Positions 8,258-16,617 of a stretch of DNA of 64,000 nucleotides are shown in pieces; position 1 is the first letter of the stretch; each line of letters starts with the position of its first letter. The notes beneath the pieces were generated by a model, which was not told the DNA's origin, made no database searches, and saw only the letters and a program-made list of their open reading frames with translations. Source of the DNA: Pedobacter alluvionis (lineage in GTDB: Bacteria > Bacteroidota > Bacteroidia > Sphingobacteriales > Sphingobacteriaceae); contig NZ_RCCK01000014.1 of the NCBI RefSeq assembly GCF_003664035.1, positions 394,981-458,980 on the forward strand. Direction: 5' to 3'. Made by a program: the position numbers and the translations under genes.

Positions 8258-9517
8258 TTATATCTTAGTTCCGTATGCACCAACAAATGTTGATGGTGAA
8301 GGTGAGCTATAGGTGATACCATTTTTCATTGTAATTCCGGCCTGGTAATGGCGGATAAAGTTAGTGGTGCCTTTACCCAAAGCCGGTGAGTTGCCTTGCA
8401 GGTGAAAATCCCATGCGGTATTAAAATCGGCATTGGTAACTGCTGTGTTTAAAGGATAGTTCACAAATTTAGGATCATTAGCTCCGGCAACATTGCTAAT
8501 CACATCGTTTTTACCGCCCACAATATCACCAGTTGGCTGAAATTGATTTACAGTCGCCTGATCGAAACCATAATACCAGTTATTGCTATAAGCAGAACGG
8601 CTATCTTCAGGTTTTTTCGGGTCTCTTTTCACACCAAAACGGGTATTGGCGAAAAGGTTATTATACAGATCGGCACGTACTGTGCTCTCCAGCCAGATTG
8701 ATCCGCCTTTGGCCGTTGGCCTTCTCCAGCCCGTATTCACCATGGTATTGTTATAGGCAATAATATAGGCTTGTGGTGTTTTATCTCCAGTGTTAGATAA
8801 TTTTAAGGCATTGGTATTGGTGCTATAAACCAGGTTATAGGCCACATCTGCCAAACAGCCCGATTTAAAGTTCATGGCTTCTCCTCCTGTTACGCCAGTG
8901 GTATAAAACACATTATTGGCAAAAATAATCTTTCCACCATCAATGTAAGTACAATCTTCCTGGAGGTTTCTGAAGATGCTATTTTGAACCACTAATTTAC
9001 CATTAGCATTGGCAAACCAGAGCGCGGGTAAGTTTTCTCCGGCCCTTGCTTTATAAAGCCCCATTTTAACCGATGTTGAAGCATCTGAAGTAGTTGATCC
9101 TGCATATTCGAGAATTACGTGATCAAGCACCAGTTCCTCACATGTTTGGCCGGCCAAAATACCTCCCCAAAGCTTTCCGAATTTTTTTGATGAGGTTTTA
9201 TAGAATTCATTTACCGTAAATCTGATCGGATTTTCTGCAGTTCCAAGTGCATACAGATTACCTTTTATAATAATTTCTGGTTTCGCAACCGTATCCATCA
9301 GCACCGTTACGCCCTCTTCAATCGTTAGTGTTTTACCTTCCGGGATTACAATATCGCCTTTAATTACCTGCGTACTGCCTTTTGCCCAAACCCCGGAAAC
9401 CTCTCCAATTGCCGAGCCATCAACAGCTGTAGTATCAACATCTATATTGGCTTTTTTACATCCTGCTAAGGCCAGCACAACAAGGATTAGTAATTTAAAA
9501 ATCTGGTTTGATTTCAT
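8258..9517 (-). CDS. Surface lipoprotein with parallel beta-helix fold, unknown function
   Basis: 419 residues with a lipoprotein signal ending in LALAGCKK. After about residue 40 comes a beta-helix entry motif (WAKGSTQVIKGDIVIPEGK, then TLTIEEGVTVLMD), followed by repeated strand-turn units and a right-handed helix reminiscent of pectate-lyase-like scaffolds. No catalytic signature is visible. It is located between a TonB receptor and a phytase with short gaps (22 and 1 bp), so it is probably a surface binding partner or accessory enzyme of that uptake system. Such lipoproteins often accompany TonB/phytase-type loci in Bacteroidota; the exact function is not known. Confidence 0.75.
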   Translation of the reverse strand: MKSNQIFKLLILVVLALAGCKKANIDVDTTAVDGSAIGEVSGVWAKGSTQVIKGDIVIPEGKTLTIEEGVTVLMDTVAKPEIIIKGNLYALGTAENPIRFTVNEFYKTSSKKFGKLWGGILAGQTCEELVLDHVILEYAGSTTSDASTSVKMGLYKARAGENLPALWFANANGKLVVQNSIFRNLQEDCTYIDGGKIIFANNVFYTTGVTGGEAMNFKSGCLADVAYNLVYSTNTNALKLSNTGDKTPQAYIIAYNNTMVNTGWRRPTAKGGSIWLESTVRADLYNNLFANTRFGVKRDPKKPEDSRSAYSNNWYYGFDQATVNQFQPTGDIVGGKNDVISNVAGANDPKFVNYPLNTAVTNADFNTAWDFHLQGNSPALGKGTTNFIRHYQAGITMKNGITYSSPSPSTFVGAYGTKI

Positions 9518-9539
9518 GTCTTTATTTCTTTAAATGCTA

Positions 9540-12317
9540 TTAATTGAATTTATACCTAAAGCCAACAAGATAATTCTGGCCATAATAATCGCTTCTGATC
9601 AAGGTATTTCCATTTTTAACCAAATCTTCTTTGATATCGTTATTTGCCGGGTTTGTACCTTTTATAAATAGTTTTGTTGGTGTATTTAAGATGTTATTGG
9701 CTTTTACAAAAACACTGATCCCACCTTTAAAACGTTTCTCTGCAGATGCATCCACTTGAACAAATCCTTCCTGCCACAAATCGTTATTTAAGAATTGTGA
9801 AACGGTGTTGATGCGTGGTCCCGTATAGGCACCGGCAACCTGAGCATCCCAGCCTTTTTTGGTGTCTTTAAATAATAAAGACAGGTTGGCAATATGTGCA
9901 GACTGACCATAAAGCGGACGTTCCTGGTTTACATTGGCAGGCTCGGTATCTCCGGTAGTGCTATTAATAACCCTGGTGGTTTTGGTGGTGTTAATGCGAG
10001 AATGGGTGTAGGTATAATTGGCCTTTACACCTACTTTACTAAAATATTTGATGTAATCTACCTCTGCTCCATAGTTATTGGCTGTACCAAAGTTCCCTGG
10101 ACTATAATAAATATCCTGACCGCGAACGGCATCGGCTTGAAAAGTATATTCAATTGGATTTTTTATCCTTTTGTAGAATGCACCAACCAATAATTGTTCT
10201 GAAGCGCCAGGAAAAAGCTCGTACCTTAAATCAAAATTATCAGCCAGTGCACGTTGCAGGTTAGGATTACCACGTTCTTGGAATTCTTCATTTACAACTT
10301 TTCCGGGTACAATTTCGTAAAAACCAGGGCGATTAAGTGCTTTGTAGTAAGAAGCATGCAACTGAGCTTTTTCAGTTAAAAAATATTTTGCAGTTAAACT
10401 CGGTAATACATCGGTATAAATCTGGTTTCCTTTTGGAAAAGATTCTCCTGCCGGAAAAAGAAGATTATAACCCTGATTGGTATGTTCTACTCTTGCACCA
10501 CCAATTACTTCTAACTTAGCTGAAGTATATTTAAACATTCCATAACCGGAAGTAGTTTGCTCAGTTGCATCGTAGGTAAGGGAATTGGCTACTGCACCTG
10601 TTGGATTGCTTACTACCAGATTCAGGTCGGTATAATTTTGGAAATTTACACCATAAATATCATTTGCATGATCTGCTCCCTGAGCCAAATTGTAATTATT
10701 AAAGAAGCTGCTCCTTTGTTTATCGCGGTATAAACCTCCTGCCATAATATCAAGCTTATGGTCTCCTGATAAAACACGGTAAGTCAAATCAAGATAACCA
10801 GCTAAGTCCTCGTCGGTATTGCGTTCCCATCTGCGCGTAACCGGATTGGTATTGACTAAACTGGTACGTTTGCGTTGAAAATTCTGCTCCAATCCATTCA
10901 AACTGATACTGGTATTTTCCGGCACATCATTTTTGGCAGAAGAATAAACAGCCGACCATTGCACCTTAAATTTATCATCAAAAAATTTATGGTCGCCATG
11001 CAGCGTAGAATTGTAAATCTGCTGCTCCGTTAAACGGCTACGGGTATCAAAAACCAACTGTGCGTTTCCTGCTATAGGATCATAATCCTTGTTATAAGTT
11101 GTGGTTACGGCATCTCTAACCTGTTGGTTTTTCAGATTAACGTACACATTGTAAAAACTAATCTGATGGTCTTTGTTAAAAACATAATCAATTTTCCCGT
11201 GCAACCCGGTACGCTGCTGTTGTTCAGAAAACTCACGGTAACTTTTACTGGTAATTGTAGCATAAGCATCTGTACCAACAACCGAATTGTTGTAGAAAGT
11301 GCTATTACTTCCACGGTAGGTATTTTGATAACTTCCTGCTAACACTACGCCTAATTTGTTATCTAAAAAGCGTTTACTTAAAGATAAACTTCCGATTAAA
11401 TTAGGTGCAGGGTTTTTATACTTATAATCGAGTGTACCCTTGCTAAAATCGTTCTGTGTAGCACTATAGTTTTTTCCGTTTACTTCGTAAGGAGATTTAT
11501 AATTAATATCTGAAGCATTGTAACTGGTAAACTTACGATCGAAAAACAATTGGCTATAACCGGTAGAAACGTTGGCATTTACCTGCAACTGGCCGGGTGC
11601 ATTCTTCATCACCATATTAATCGCACCGCCAATGGCATCGCCCTCTAAATTTGGCGTAAGTGTTTTGTACACCTCTAAACGGTCGAGTAAATCAGCAGGG
11701 AAAAGATCAAGCGGAACATAACGGTATTTATTATCAGGACTTGGGATTTTAACGCCATTTACCAAAGTATAATTATAGCGTTTATCCATTCCCCTTAATA
11801 TGGCGTACTGTCCATCGCCGTTGCTATTGCGCTCAATAGACACCCCCGAAATGCGCTGCATTACATTGGCTACCGTTAAATCTGGTGAAATTTCAATTGC
11901 CCTCCCTGAAACGATATTCATTAGCTGAGGGGCATTTTTTTCTAAACGTCTTGCCCCCTGATCGGTAGAACTCACGGCATTTGACTTAATGGTGATATCG
12001 TCAAGGCTTTTCGAATCGCTCTCCATGTAGAACTTTAAGTGATCGTTATCCTCTTTCAATACCACTAAGGTCTTCTCAATGGTTTTGTAAGTAATGTAGC
12101 TTACACTAATTTTAGCAGCACCTGCTTTTACATCCTTAAATTCGAAGGTCCCATCTAATCCGGTATTCGTTACGCGCCTTGGGTTTTCTAAAACCACTGT
12201 TGCACCTACAATGGCTTCTCCAGTTTGCTTATCGTAAACGTGGCCTTTCAGTTTTGTGGCATTTGCTGTGCCTGCACAAAAAAGAAGTAAAAACAGAATT
12301 TGTAATAGTTTATTCAT
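9540..12317 (-). CDS. TonB-dependent outer-membrane receptor with carboxypeptidase-like N-terminal domain
   Basis: 925 residues with signal peptide (LLLFCAGTANA). An Ig-like carboxypeptidase-regulatory domain follows (LKGHVYDKQTGEAIVGATV), then a TonB plug (ISPDLTVANVMQRISGVSIER, LRGMDKRYNYTLVNGVKIP, EVYKTLTPNLEGDAIGGAIN), and a beta-barrel ending in an aromatic residue, YLVGFRYKFN. This class differs from SusC and matches TonB receptors of the TIGR01782-like type. It heads the phytase unit, so phytate breakdown products, inositol phosphates, phosphate or a bound metal are plausible cargo; this is inferred only from context. Confidence 0.92.
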   Translation of the reverse strand: MNKLLQILFLLLFCAGTANATKLKGHVYDKQTGEAIVGATVVLENPRRVTNTGLDGTFEFKDVKAGAAKISVSYITYKTIEKTLVVLKEDNDHLKFYMESDSKSLDDITIKSNAVSSTDQGARRLEKNAPQLMNIVSGRAIEISPDLTVANVMQRISGVSIERNSNGDGQYAILRGMDKRYNYTLVNGVKIPSPDNKYRYVPLDLFPADLLDRLEVYKTLTPNLEGDAIGGAINMVMKNAPGQLQVNANVSTGYSQLFFDRKFTSYNASDINYKSPYEVNGKNYSATQNDFSKGTLDYKYKNPAPNLIGSLSLSKRFLDNKLGVVLAGSYQNTYRGSNSTFYNNSVVGTDAYATITSKSYREFSEQQQRTGLHGKIDYVFNKDHQISFYNVYVNLKNQQVRDAVTTTYNKDYDPIAGNAQLVFDTRSRLTEQQIYNSTLHGDHKFFDDKFKVQWSAVYSSAKNDVPENTSISLNGLEQNFQRKRTSLVNTNPVTRRWERNTDEDLAGYLDLTYRVLSGDHKLDIMAGGLYRDKQRSSFFNNYNLAQGADHANDIYGVNFQNYTDLNLVVSNPTGAVANSLTYDATEQTTSGYGMFKYTSAKLEVIGGARVEHTNQGYNLLFPAGESFPKGNQIYTDVLPSLTAKYFLTEKAQLHASYYKALNRPGFYEIVPGKVVNEEFQERGNPNLQRALADNFDLRYELFPGASEQLLVGAFYKRIKNPIEYTFQADAVRGQDIYYSPGNFGTANNYGAEVDYIKYFSKVGVKANYTYTHSRINTTKTTRVINSTTGDTEPANVNQERPLYGQSAHIANLSLLFKDTKKGWDAQVAGAYTGPRINTVSQFLNNDLWQEGFVQVDASAEKRFKGGISVFVKANNILNTPTKLFIKGTNPANNDIKEDLVKNGNTLIRSDYYGQNYLVGFRYKFN

Positions 12318-12355
12318 TGTGTTTGGTCATGTCTTTTTATTATCGACTGGGCAAA

Positions 12356-12367
12356 GGTGTATACACC
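12356..12367. promoter_or_regulatory. Perfect 12-bp palindrome upstream of the TonB receptor gene
   Basis: GGTGTATACACC is a perfect palindrome 39 bp upstream of the receptor ATG. On the minus strand it runs into CACCTTTG, one mismatch from the -7 consensus TAnnTTTG, with a TTTG 16 bp upstream. This is the geometry of a repressor site over a promoter. The regulator is unidentified. Confidence 0.4.
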
Positions 12368-12577
12368 ATTTTACACAAAGAAATTATTGAGGTTACATAA
12401 AGGCAACAGCGTTACAACAAGCATATATCAAAAGGCAACACAAAATCACAAAACAATGATTATCAATAAACTAGCCAATCATAAAAGCGCCGTTATGCTT
12501 TCATTACCGTTACATTAACAAATTGTTAAGCCTTTAAAATCAAAAAACAGGTACTAATATTACAGCTGATGTAACGG

Positions 12578-14182
12578 TTATAATGCCTGGATAAATGCTG
12601 ATAAATTATCGCCTTGTGCCAGATTCAGCTTTTTCCTTAGCCTATATCTTGATACCCTTAAGCTATCGGTAGATATACCGAGCAAGGTTGCAATATCAGC
12701 TGAATCGAGGTTCATTTTTAACAGTGCAATTAAGCGCATATCGGCTGAGGTAAGCTCGTGGCTATATTTTTTTAAGCTTTCGAGAAACTGATGGTGCACC
12801 TGTTCGAAAGCCAGCGTAAATTCTTTCCAGTTGCGTTCGTGGTTAAAACTCTGATTAATCTCGGCGAGAATCTGGTTCATCTGTTTTTTCTGATCCCGTT
12901 TATCCTCTTTCACCATCGCTTGTAAGGTACTTCTGAGATTTTCTAAAAATTGGTTATGCTTAATCAGATTTAACGTGTGGGTAGATAGTTCCCTGCTTTT
13001 AACCTCCAGCAATTGTTTCAGATTTTGTTCTTCGAGCTGAAGATTTTTAAGCTCGAGACTGGTCATATCGTGTTCTATCGCCTTCTGCCTCGCCAGCATC
13101 TGTTGATCTCTTAATTTTAAACGTTGTCTGCTGAAAATAACAAAACCTAAAACAACCAACAATATCACTACGATTGTGGCAGAAAAAGCAATAATCCTGT
13201 TCACCTTCCGGTCGTTTTTCAGTTTATTAATCTCCTCCGATTTTTTATTGATATCGTAAAGCACCTGCAAAAAGGCCACCTGCCGGGCACCATCTTCCGA
13301 ATACAGATCAATGGTGTGCTTATAACCAAGTTTTACATAGTGGTAGGCGCTGTCCATGTTGTTCAACAGTTCGTATGCCTTGCCCAAATCTCTGCAGCAG
13401 GAACTCAACTGGTAAATATTCCCCATCTTTTGGGCCAGTTTCAAGGCTGTTTCGGTTTGCACAATGCTTTCTTTATAACGGCCGGTTTTACGCAGGATAT
13501 CGCCGAGATTATTAATTACCTCAATACTTCCCAAATTATTATGATCTTCCTGGTAGAGATTTAACGACTGTTTAAAATGCACATAAGCAGAATCGTAACG
13601 CTCCAGGTCTTCATATATACTGCCCAGATTTTCGTGTATTTTTGCTGCTCCGCTTTTATCGTTAACCTGTTCGTTGATTTTTAAAGCCAATTTTTGATAG
13701 TAAAACGCACTGTCGTACAATTGCCTTTTTTCATATAGCTGTCCAATATTGCCCAAAACGGTTGCCTGACCGGTTAAATTATTCGATTTTTTATAAATAC
13801 CAATGGCTTTGTTATAGCTATTCATGGCTTTATCTTTCTGCTTCATATAATAGTAGAGTACGCCAGCATCGTTAAGGTTAGCGGCCAATAAAAGCGATTG
13901 ATTGGCATTGTTGAATATTTTATCAGCTTTTAAAAAGAACTCTAACGATTGACTGAAATGCCCCTGTGTATAACAAACCTTGCCCATTTGCTGCAAACAT
14001 TTACCCTCCAAAAGTTCATCATTATCGTCGATGGCTTTAGCATATATTTTTTTTAATTGAGCCAGGGCTGCAGTCGGATCTTTTTGATTCAGCGCAATAA
14101 TCGATTCGAATCTGTCGCCCCAGGCATAAGTATTCGAAATGAAGAATAGAAAAAATACAAGGACACAAATGGTTTTGATCAT
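12578..14182 (-). CDS. Membrane-anchored TPR protein with C-terminal LuxR-type HTH
   Basis: Using the ATG at 14182 gives 534 residues beginning MIKTICVLVFFLFF, a proper signal sequence; the frame extends to 14227 but the extra 15 residues precede that signal. TPR units fill about residues 60-290 (repeats such as AANLNDAGVLYYYMKQKDKAMNSY spacing and ENLGSIYEDLERYDSAYVHF). A transmembrane helix (IIAFSATIVVILLVVLGFVIF) follows, then a coiled coil, then a helix-turn-helix (LTSADMRLIALLKMNLDSAD, then IATLLGISTDSLRVSRYRLRKKL). The layout puts the sensor in the periplasm and the DNA-binding domain in the cytosol. Convergence of role with the phytase unit, 260 bp downstream on the same strand, is likely but unproven. 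Confidence 0.85.
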   Translation of the reverse strand: MIKTICVLVFFLFFISNTYAWGDRFESIIALNQKDPTAALAQLKKIYAKAIDDNDELLEGKCLQQMGKVCYTQGHFSQSLEFFLKADKIFNNANQSLLLAANLNDAGVLYYYMKQKDKAMNSYNKAIGIYKKSNNLTGQATVLGNIGQLYEKRQLYDSAFYYQKLALKINEQVNDKSGAAKIHENLGSIYEDLERYDSAYVHFKQSLNLYQEDHNNLGSIEVINNLGDILRKTGRYKESIVQTETALKLAQKMGNIYQLSSCCRDLGKAYELLNNMDSAYHYVKLGYKHTIDLYSEDGARQVAFLQVLYDINKKSEEINKLKNDRKVNRIIAFSATIVVILLVVLGFVIFSRQRLKLRDQQMLARQKAIEHDMTSLELKNLQLEEQNLKQLLEVKSRELSTHTLNLIKHNQFLENLRSTLQAMVKEDKRDQKKQMNQILAEINQSFNHERNWKEFTLAFEQVHHQFLESLKKYSHELTSADMRLIALLKMNLDSADIATLLGISTDSLRVSRYRLRKKLNLAQGDNLSAFIQAL

Positions 14183-14234
14183 GTTAAAAGCAATTATATC
14201 AGGCAATTCCGGACAAAGAAAGAGCACCCATGTT

Positions 14235-14250
14235 AACTTAAGGTTAAGTT
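14235..14250. promoter_or_regulatory. Inverted repeat between the TPR regulator and GNAT genes
   Basis: AACTTAA and TTAAGTT flank a 2-nt spacer, giving a 16-bp inverted repeat in the short divergent region between two genes. It could be an operator for either gene. No further support. Confidence 0.35.
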
Positions 14251-14341
14251 GAAGAATTAACCAGTAATGATCAATATCACATATATATTTCTGATGTCGT
14301 TTTTATTATCCTCTATAAGTATATTTTGTAATTTAGAGGAT

Positions 14342-14737
14342 ATGAATATTACCTATAAGTTAGATATTATCCCTCAGGCAGAAGAGGTGATTACTTTATT
14401 CAGCAAGGCGGGCCTTAAACGCCCTACTGAACCTGAAAGAATAACATTGATGCTAAAAAATGCCGATGTATTGGTTACTGCATGGCAAGAAGAAAAACTT
14501 GTGGGCATTTGTAGAACCATTACTGATTGGGCCTGGTGTGCTTATCTGTCAGACCTTGCAGTATTTACAGATTTAAAAAATTCGGGAATTGGCAAGGAAA
14601 TGATTTCGATAACACGAGAAAAAATTGGTCCGCAGTGCATGCTCATTCTCTTATCGGTTCCTACTGCTTTTGATTATTATCCTAAAGTGGGTTTCAATAA
14701 AGAAGACCGCGCTTTCAGTATAGAACGTAAACAATAG
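14342..14737 (+). CDS. GNAT-family N-acetyltransferase
   Basis: 131 residues when started at the ATG at 14342, which is preceded directly by AGAGGA; an in-frame ATG at 14267 would add 25 hydrophobic residues not typical of the family. Acetyl-CoA fold elements are visible: VTAWQEEKLVGICR (strands 2-3), YLSDLAVFTDLKNSGIGKEMI (strand 4 and the pyrophosphate-binding loop, here KNSGIG) and LLSVPTAFDYYPKVGF at the end. Substrate unknown. It stands alone between the TPR regulator and a repeat region. Confidence 0.82.
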   Translation: MNITYKLDIIPQAEEVITLFSKAGLKRPTEPERITLMLKNADVLVTAWQEEKLVGICRTITDWAWCAYLSDLAVFTDLKNSGIGKEMISITREKIGPQCMLILLSVPTAFDYYPKVGFNKEDRAFSIERKQ

Positions 14738-14832
14738 TTTTATACGAATGAGAAAATTATCTTAAACCTTGCCGTTAAATTAGATGAATATAATGAAAGG
14801 CTTAATTTTTATCCTGTATTAACTGTTTTCAT

Positions 14833-15390
14833 GTCAGATGGAAACATCCGACACCACAGATAAGTTTTTTTAACCACAGATGTACACAGATAAACACGGA
14901 TTTTTATATCTGTGTGCATCCTTTTTATCTGTGGTTAAATATGCCTACCTGCGCGCTGCGGGCTTAACTTAATGACATTAAGCAGAGGGCAGAACTGATT
15001 TAACCGAAGCACCACCGGGTATTGCTTTCCTAAAAATAAAATGATTAAGCCTAACATTTTATAACTGCTTTAACCCTAATACCAAACATTTTTTCCGTGT
15101 CAGATGGAAACATCAGACACCACAGATAAGTTTTTTTAACCACAGATGTACAAAGATAAACACGGATTTTTATATCTGTGTGCATCCTTTTTATCTGTGG
15201 TTAAATATGCCTACCTGTGCGCTGCGGGCTTAACTTAATGACATTAAGCAGAGGGCAGAACTGATTTAACCGAAGCACCACCGGGTATTGCTTTCCTAAA
15301 AAAATGATTAAGCCTAACATTTTATAACTACTTTAACCCTGAATATCAAACATTTTTTCCGTGTCAGATGGAAACATCAGACACCACAAA
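14833..15390. repeat. Tandem duplication of a ~265-bp intergenic unit (two copies plus a short third)
   Basis: Units begin with GTCAGATGGAAACATC at 14833, 15099 and 15363, giving periods of 266 and 264 bp; the first two copies are nearly identical and the third stops after about 30 bp. Each full unit contains an inverted repeat built from AACCACAGAT and ATCTGTGGTT arms about 75 bp apart, and a shared block TAACTTAATGACATTAAGC that is itself palindromic. No gene is visible in 14738-15425. Confidence 0.9.
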
Positions 15391-15425
15391 TAATCATCAG
15401 ATTCAAAACCAAGCCTAACAAAAGG

Positions 15426-15455
15426 TTTGATTTTAATTTTTTAAATGTAACTTTG
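15426..15455 (+). promoter_or_regulatory. Consensus Bacteroidota promoter for the small membrane protein / ABC cassette
   Basis: TTTG at 15426-15429 and TAACTTTG at 15448-15455, spacer 18 bp, match -33 and -7 consensus. The expected start point is at or a few bases after 15460, almost on top of the TTG start codon of the next gene. Confidence 0.65.
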
Positions 15456-15460
15456 TTGCA

Positions 15461-15820
15461 TTGAAACATTCAACGTACAAATATCGCCGCGAAATTTTTA
15501 CCCGTATATGGGCGCTATTGGTATTGGCGGTATTTCTTAATGCAATGTTGTTAGAAAGCCTGCACCACCACGGAGCGAAAGAAATAACACATCATAATTC
15601 TCATTCAAAATACAATACGCAACTTGGCTCGGCAAAGTTAAAATGCAAACTCTGTGAGGTGCTAAAACACCAATCGCACTTTTTCTATCTGCCAGCACCC
15701 TTTGCATTGCTTTTACCACTAAATAAACCAGGTGTTAAACCTTGCGCTTATTTGATCAAGCACACAGTTGCTTATATCCTATCTTACGCAAATAAAGGGC
15801 CGCCAGGTTTATTGGCCTAA
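15461..15820 (+). CDS. Small His/Cys-containing membrane protein, function unknown
   Basis: 119 residues from a TTG start. One hydrophobic segment near the N-terminus (IWALLVLAVFLNAMLLE) is followed by LHHHGAKEITHHNSHSK and a KLKCKLCEVL CxxC motif. The His- and Cys-rich stretch could bind a metal. The next in-frame ATG (15545) would remove the membrane segment, so the TTG is preferred. It precedes an ABC ATPase/TonB receptor/permease cassette by about 90 bp and is probably in the same transcript. No family recognised. Confidence 0.6.
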   Translation: MKHSTYKYRREIFTRIWALLVLAVFLNAMLLESLHHHGAKEITHHNSHSKYNTQLGSAKLKCKLCEVLKHQSHFFYLPAPFALLLPLNKPGVKPCAYLIKHTVAYILSYANKGPPGLLA

Positions 15821-15908
15821 TCATTAAAACCAGTTTTTTTTATTTATCAGACAAATTCATTTTGTTTAATGTGCAGCTGTGCCGGCATGCGCTATACTCT
15901 TATATTTT

Positions 15909-16604
15909 ATGCTTCAAGCGATTTCATTATCTAAAAATTACGGGGCTTACCAAGCCCTGAATCAACTTAACTTAACAGTTAACCCTGGCGAGGTATTTTG
16001 CCTCTTAGGCCAAAATGGTGCTGGAAAAACAACGACCATTAATTTATTTCTCGGTTTTATTGAACCAAGTGCCGGTAAAATTTTAATTGACGGTAAGGAG
16101 TTGGACGCACATGATAGCGAGCGCCGCAAACACCTGGCTTATATCCCTGAAGTGGTGATGCTTTACGGTAACTTGTCGGCCATTGAAAATCTTGATTACT
16201 TTTCGAAACTGGCAGGTTTTGATTATGGCACCAAAAGCCTGATCGGTTTTTTAAACCAATGTGGCCTACAAGAATCTGCTCAACACAAACAGCTATCTGG
16301 TTTTAGCAAGGGGATGCGCCAAAAGGTAGGTATTGCAATTGCCCTGGCTAAAAATGCAAAAATCATTTTAATGGACGAGCCCACCAGTGGCTTAGATCCA
16401 AAAGCAACAGCAGAGTTTACACAATTGGTTAAACAATTGGCTGCCGAAGGTAAATCCATCCTAATGGCTACGCACGACATTTTTAACGCGGTAAATGTGG
16501 GTTCTCACATTGGCATCATGAAACAGGGCGAACTGATCCATACCCTTAAAGCCAGCGAAATTAATGCAACCGACCTTCAGGAATTATACTTACAAACCAT
16601 CTAA
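15909..16604 (+). CDS. ABC transporter ATP-binding protein (ABC-2 type)
   Basis: 231 residues from the ATG at 15909 (MLQAISLSKNYG); the longer frame from 15879 adds a non-conserved stretch. Walker A is GQNGAGKTTTIN, the signature is LSGFSKGMRQKVGIA, Walker B is IILMDEPTSGLDP and the switch His is in MATHDIF. It supplies ATP-driven energy to the two permeases encoded after the TonB receptor. The NosF/CcmA-like layout is typical of ABC-2 exporters, so efflux or membrane-complex assembly is as likely as import. Confidence 0.93.
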   Translation: MLQAISLSKNYGAYQALNQLNLTVNPGEVFCLLGQNGAGKTTTINLFLGFIEPSAGKILIDGKELDAHDSERRKHLAYIPEVVMLYGNLSAIENLDYFSKLAGFDYGTKSLIGFLNQCGLQESAQHKQLSGFSKGMRQKVGIAIALAKNAKIILMDEPTSGLDPKATAEFTQLVKQLAAEGKSILMATHDIFNAVNVGSHIGIMKQGELIHTLKASEINATDLQELYLQTI

Positions 16605-16617
16605 AAAAATCCATTTC

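Noticed and set aside
14833..15390. CRISPR-like array
   Set aside because: Only two long copies and a fragment with a ~265-bp unit; no short repeats with unique spacers and no cas genes.
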